A DNA stretch of 64,000 nt from positions 124,001 through 188,000 of the forward strand of contig URVM01000001.1 in NCBI GenBank assembly GCA_900551325.1, given 5' to 3'. How positions within the stretch are numbered: position 1 is the first letter of the stretch; each line of letters begins with the position of its first letter. The notes beneath the pieces were generated by a model. That model did not search any database, had not been told where the DNA came from, and saw nothing but the letters and a program-made list of their open reading frames with translations. Below are positions 61,386 to 64,000 of the stretch, one piece after another. The stretch is from an uncultured Eubacteriales bacterium. Its GTDB lineage: Bacteria; Bacillota; Clostridia; Lachnospirales; Cellulosilyticaceae. The translations under genes were made by a program, and so were the position numbers.

Positions 61386-62588
61386 ATGACATTTAATTTA
61401 GACATCTATGAGACTATGGCCCTAGTTTCTATTGTATTCTATATAGGTAAATACCTTAGGAATAAATTCTCTATACTTAATAAATATTGTATCCCACCAT
61501 CTGTAGTAGGTGGTTTTGTATTTGCTTTATTTATTCTTTTATTTAATATGACTGGTATAGCTACAATAAATTTAGATACCACACTTCAAAATATCTTTAT
61601 GACAGCCTTCTTTACTAGTATTGGTTTTACTGCTAGCTTTAAAATACTTAAACAAGGAGGTAAGAAAGTAATTACCTTTCTAGGTCTTGCCATCCTTCTT
61701 GTTATATTACAAAACATAGTAGGTGTAACACTTGCTTCTTTATTTGATTTATCACCTCTTCTTGGACTTTGTACTGCTTCTATACCTATGATAGGTGGAC
61801 ATGGTACAGCTGGCTCTTTTGGACCAATTTTAGAAGATATGGGAATAGCTAGTGCTACTACAGTTTCTATTGCTTCTGCAACTTTTGGTCTTATTATGGG
61901 AAGTATCGTTGGTGGTTTAGTTGCTAGAAGTTTAATCTTGCGACATAAGATAAAAACAGTGCGTGATGAAAATACAGCACTCCCTCCAGCTGAAGTTGGT
62001 GACTATAACGAAGAAAATCATAATATTTTATCCTTCAAAAAATTAATGACTGGTGCTTGCTTCTTATTTATTGCAATGGGCCTTGGTTCTATTGTCTCAG
62101 AATTTATTGAAGCTTCTGGCCTAGCCTTTCCTTCTTATATAGGTGCTATGTTAGTAGCTGCTATTATGAGAAATATTTATGACTTTAGGCAAAAAGAAAT
62201 TGTTGAAAAAGAAATTGAAACTCTAGGTGGCTTAAGCTTATCCTTTTTCCTAACAATGGCCCTAATGGGACTTAGACTTTGGGAGCTATTTGATCTAGCT
62301 TTACCACTTATTATTATGTTATGTGCTCAAGTATTACTTGTAGGGCTATTTGCTTACTTTATTACTTACCGTGTCATGGGTAAAAACTACGAAGCTACTG
62401 TATTTGCTTCAGCTGTTTGTGGTTTTGGAATGGGAGCAACACCAAATGCTATTGCTAATATGGATGAACTTACTAACAGATACGGTTTTGTGCATACACC
62501 TTACTTTGTTGTTCCAATTGTAGGCTGTTTATTTATTGACTTTGTGAATTCAGCTATTATAACAATATTTATAAACCTTGTAGGATAA
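61386..62588 (+). CDS. gltS: Sodium/glutamate symporter GltS
   Basis: A 400-residue GltS-family sodium-coupled glutamate importer. Two homologous halves are visible, each with the glycine-rich re-entrant signature: PMIGGHGTAGSFGPIL near residue 135 and VCGFGMGATPNAIANM near 345. About ten hydrophobic segments. ATG 61386 has AAAGGA about ten bases upstream, while the frame extends eight codons to a TTG without such a site. Single-gene unit closed by a strong terminator. Confidence 0.93.
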   Translation: MTFNLDIYETMALVSIVFYIGKYLRNKFSILNKYCIPPSVVGGFVFALFILLFNMTGIATINLDTTLQNIFMTAFFTSIGFTASFKILKQGGKKVITFLGLAILLVILQNIVGVTLASLFDLSPLLGLCTASIPMIGGHGTAGSFGPILEDMGIASATTVSIASATFGLIMGSIVGGLVARSLILRHKIKTVRDENTALPPAEVGDYNEENHNILSFKKLMTGACFLFIAMGLGSIVSEFIEASGLAFPSYIGAMLVAAIMRNIYDFRQKEIVEKEIETLGGLSLSFFLTMALMGLRLWELFDLALPLIIMLCAQVLLVGLFAYFITYRVMGKNYEATVFASAVCGFGMGATPNAIANMDELTNRYGFVHTPYFVVPIVGCLFIDFVNSAIITIFINLVG

Positions 62589-62612
62589 ATATTCTATAAA
62601 ACAAATAAATTA

Positions 62613-62663
62613 TAAGCTAATTAAACTTTTAGCCTTTGCTGATAAAGTTTTAATTAGCTTATT
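62613..62663 (+). terminator. Terminator of gltS
   Basis: ATAAGCTAATTAAA and TTTAATTAGCTTAT form a perfect 14-bp stem with an inner weak stem, followed by TTTTATTTT. Confidence 0.88.
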
Positions 62664-62694
62664 TTTATTTTATAAACCTTTAACTTTTTTCTAG

Positions 62695-62740
62695 ATTATC
62701 CGAACTTTAAATAATTATTTTTATAAAATGTTCGTTTTTT
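62695..62740. promoter_or_regulatory. PurBox pair (PurR operator) upstream of the secreted nucleosidase
   Basis: ATTATCCGAACTTT (62695-62708) and, inverted, AATGTTCGTTTTTT (62727-62740) match the PurR box. They face each other over 18 bases, the same distance as at the purine permease, and the second box abuts the -35. Confidence 0.8.
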
Positions 62741-62741
62741 A

Positions 62742-62770
62742 TTGACCGTTAATAATTATTATCTTATAAT
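62742..62770 (+). promoter_or_regulatory. Promoter of the secreted nucleosidase gene
   Basis: TTGACC (62742-62747) and a perfect TATAAT (62765-62770) are 17 bases apart, 43 bases before the start codon. Confidence 0.85.
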
Positions 62771-62813
62771 AAGTTTATAATTAAACCAAAGTACAAATAG
62801 AGGAGACTATAAT

Positions 62814-63713
62814 ATGAATAAACTACTAAGAAAATCTATAGCACTTTTTATAGCAGCATCTTTAGGTTCAGTAATGATGGGTGCCGCACCAGCAAATACT
62901 GTAAAAAAAGAGGTTATTCCAGCTGAAACACTTGTAGAGGCTGTAAAAAGACCACTTCTTATACAAGGTGCTATGGATGTTGAAACTGAAATTATGATGG
63001 CAGCACTTGAGAACCCTGAAGAAATTACTTTAGGTGTTTGGAAATATACAAAAGGTACATTAAACGGCTACCCTGTAGTTATCTCTAGAACACGTATTGG
63101 TATGGTAAATGCATCAGCTTCTACAACACTAGCAATCGAACATTTCAATCCTGTAGCCATTATTAATCAAGGTACAGCTGGTGGCCATGATCCAGCACTT
63201 CACAAATACGATATTGTGCTCGGTAAAGAAGTTGTAAATATGGGTGCTTTCAAAACACCTTTTACAGAGAAAAACAAAGGTATTCATCCAACAACATGGG
63301 AACCTATGACACTTGAAATTGTAAGCAAAGAAACTAGTGAATGGATAGATGTAGCAAGTTTCCCAGGTGATGAAACACTTCTTGCAGCAGCAAATAGTGT
63401 AAAAAACACTTATAAAAAAGGTAAGATTGTAGAAGGTACTATTGGTTCAGCAGATGAATGGAACAAAGAAATAGATCGTATTTTATGGCTCAACAAGACA
63501 CTTGGTACATCTGCAGAAGAAATGGAAACTGCTGCCGCTGCTCAAATTGCTGCAACTTATAATATTCCATTTTTAAGCATCCGTATCTTATCAAATAACG
63601 AAGTACATAAAGAAGCTTATGATCGTACAACAGGTGAAGATTCACAAGCTTATACACTTGAAGTAGCAAAAGCTTATATTAATAATTACTTATTAGTTGA
63701 AGATCAAAATTAA
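62814..63713 (+). CDS. Secreted nucleoside phosphorylase/nucleosidase-fold protein (MTAN-like)
   Basis: A 299-residue NP-I-fold protein with a signal peptide (residues 1-27, ending MGAAPAN). The fold is marked by INQGTAGGHDPAL near residue 117, and EEMETAAAAQIA near 240 carries the conserved Met-Glu of the base/ribose site. The family's catalytic aspartate (SD in ordinary MTA/SAH nucleosidases) is replaced by Asn in ILSNNE near 263; Asn at this place is typical of 6-oxopurine-specific phosphorylases, so inosine or guanosine may be preferred over methylthioadenosine. PurBoxes upstream imply purine control. GAGGAG precedes the ATG. Extracytoplasmic location and base release for the permease at 40908 are inferred. 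Confidence 0.87.
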   Translation: MNKLLRKSIALFIAASLGSVMMGAAPANTVKKEVIPAETLVEAVKRPLLIQGAMDVETEIMMAALENPEEITLGVWKYTKGTLNGYPVVISRTRIGMVNASASTTLAIEHFNPVAIINQGTAGGHDPALHKYDIVLGKEVVNMGAFKTPFTEKNKGIHPTTWEPMTLEIVSKETSEWIDVASFPGDETLLAAANSVKNTYKKGKIVEGTIGSADEWNKEIDRILWLNKTLGTSAEEMETAAAAQIAATYNIPFLSIRILSNNEVHKEAYDRTTGEDSQAYTLEVAKAYINNYLLVEDQN

Positions 63714-63730
63714 TACCTAAATTGAATTAT

Positions 63731-63776
63731 AAAAATAGCCTTCAATCCAGTTCAAAACTAGTTGAAGGCTATTTTT
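63731..63776. terminator. Bidirectional terminator at the right end
   Basis: AAAAATAGCCTTCAA and TTGAAGGCTATTTTT form a perfect 15-bp stem between convergent genes. Confidence 0.9.
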
Positions 63777-63840
63777 ATAATGTTCTATTTTATGTTACTT
63801 ACTCTAATCTTTTATTTTAATATTTATTCTATTTTTTTAT

Positions 63841-64000
63841 CTACTCTGTTTCTCTAAAGTATCCATTGATTGCGTCACATACCATTTTGTTGAGCATACC
63901 CATATTTGCTTTAATGGCTTCATCGTCTTCAACTCTGTCTTTTTTGTTAAGTCCCATTGCTCTAAAATCCACTTTCCCAAGAAGACTTTCTAGTTCTTTC
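63841..64000 (-). CDS. C-terminal fragment of an unidentified protein, beyond window edge
   Basis: The last 52 codons of a gene entering from the right end with TAG at 63841. The visible end reads LGKVDFRAMGLNKKDR ... MVCDAINGYFRETE. It is charged and helical, with no recognisable motif. Codon choice and the terminator downstream support it as coding, but it is too short to assign. Confidence 0.55.
   Translation of the reverse strand, partial: KELESLLGKVDFRAMGLNKKDRVEDDEAIKANMGMLNKMVCDAINGYFRETE

Overview
The window is AT-rich DNA (low-GC by eye) from an anaerobic member of the Clostridia. The evidence is strong AGGAGG ribosome binding sites, a fused SecDF, RNase J, HelD, a SufCBDSU operon, a rubredoxin-flavoprotein fusion, an AgrBD peptide locus, and PyrR, PurR, LexA and preQ1 control elements of Gram-positive type. 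A Lachnospirales genome such as Cellulosilyticum is a plausible guess, but I cannot prove it from this sequence. There are no insertion sequences, phage genes, CRISPR arrays or rRNA; the stretch looks like ordinary chromosome.

Layout. 1-8.4 kb: edge-truncated vWA protein with a LexA-type box, M23 peptidase, TerB-DnaJ protein, cold-shock gene with a structured leader, a 39-codon gene behind a second LexA-like box, oleate hydratase, and an ArsB/NhaD-type transporter. 8.5-13 kb: secreted 5'-nucleotidase, then a queuine salvage operon (nucleosidase, ECF S component, radical SAM lyase) behind a preQ1-I riboswitch. 13-21 kb: SNF2 helicase, solute-binding lipoprotein with a diguanylate cyclase, PhnA-like protein, CofE homologue, tRNA-Ala and tRNA-Gly. 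21-31 kb: TSUP permease, HelD, RNase J, CarB, and a dicarboxylate/amino-acid symporter behind a PyrR attenuator. 31-42 kb: coiled-coil protein, class V aminotransferase, cysteine-cluster protein, EcsC protein, SecDF, rubredoxin fusion, pentapeptide-repeat protein with a leader peptide and attenuator, and a purine permease with PurR boxes. 42.4-46.1 kb: a compact operon of a DUF5317-like protein, a kinase-less receptor-like membrane protein, AgrB, an AgrD-type prepeptide and a GGDEF/HD-GYP protein. 46-54.5 kb: BBE-like flavoprotein, large helicase with a nuclease-like C-terminus, and a neurotransmitter:sodium-symporter-family transporter with a long switching leader. 54.5-64 kb: sufCBDSU, an H-NOX chemoreceptor, GltS, a secreted PurR-controlled nucleosidase, and an edge-truncated gene.

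How genes fit together. Purine scavenging links the secreted 5'-nucleotidase, the secreted nucleosidase and the purine permease; the last two share PurBox pairs with identical 18-bp spacing. Pyrimidine supply may link CarB to a symporter whose leader carries a PyrR site. Queuine salvage yields preQ1, which its own riboswitch would sense. Cyclic-di-GMP appears twice: a cyclase next to a solute-binding lipoprotein, and a GGDEF/HD-GYP protein directly behind an AgrBD peptide module with no AgrC or AgrA in the window. The last is my main candidate for an undescribed signalling system. Two further leaders pair a short peptide ORF with alternative hairpins and look like attenuators I do not recognise.
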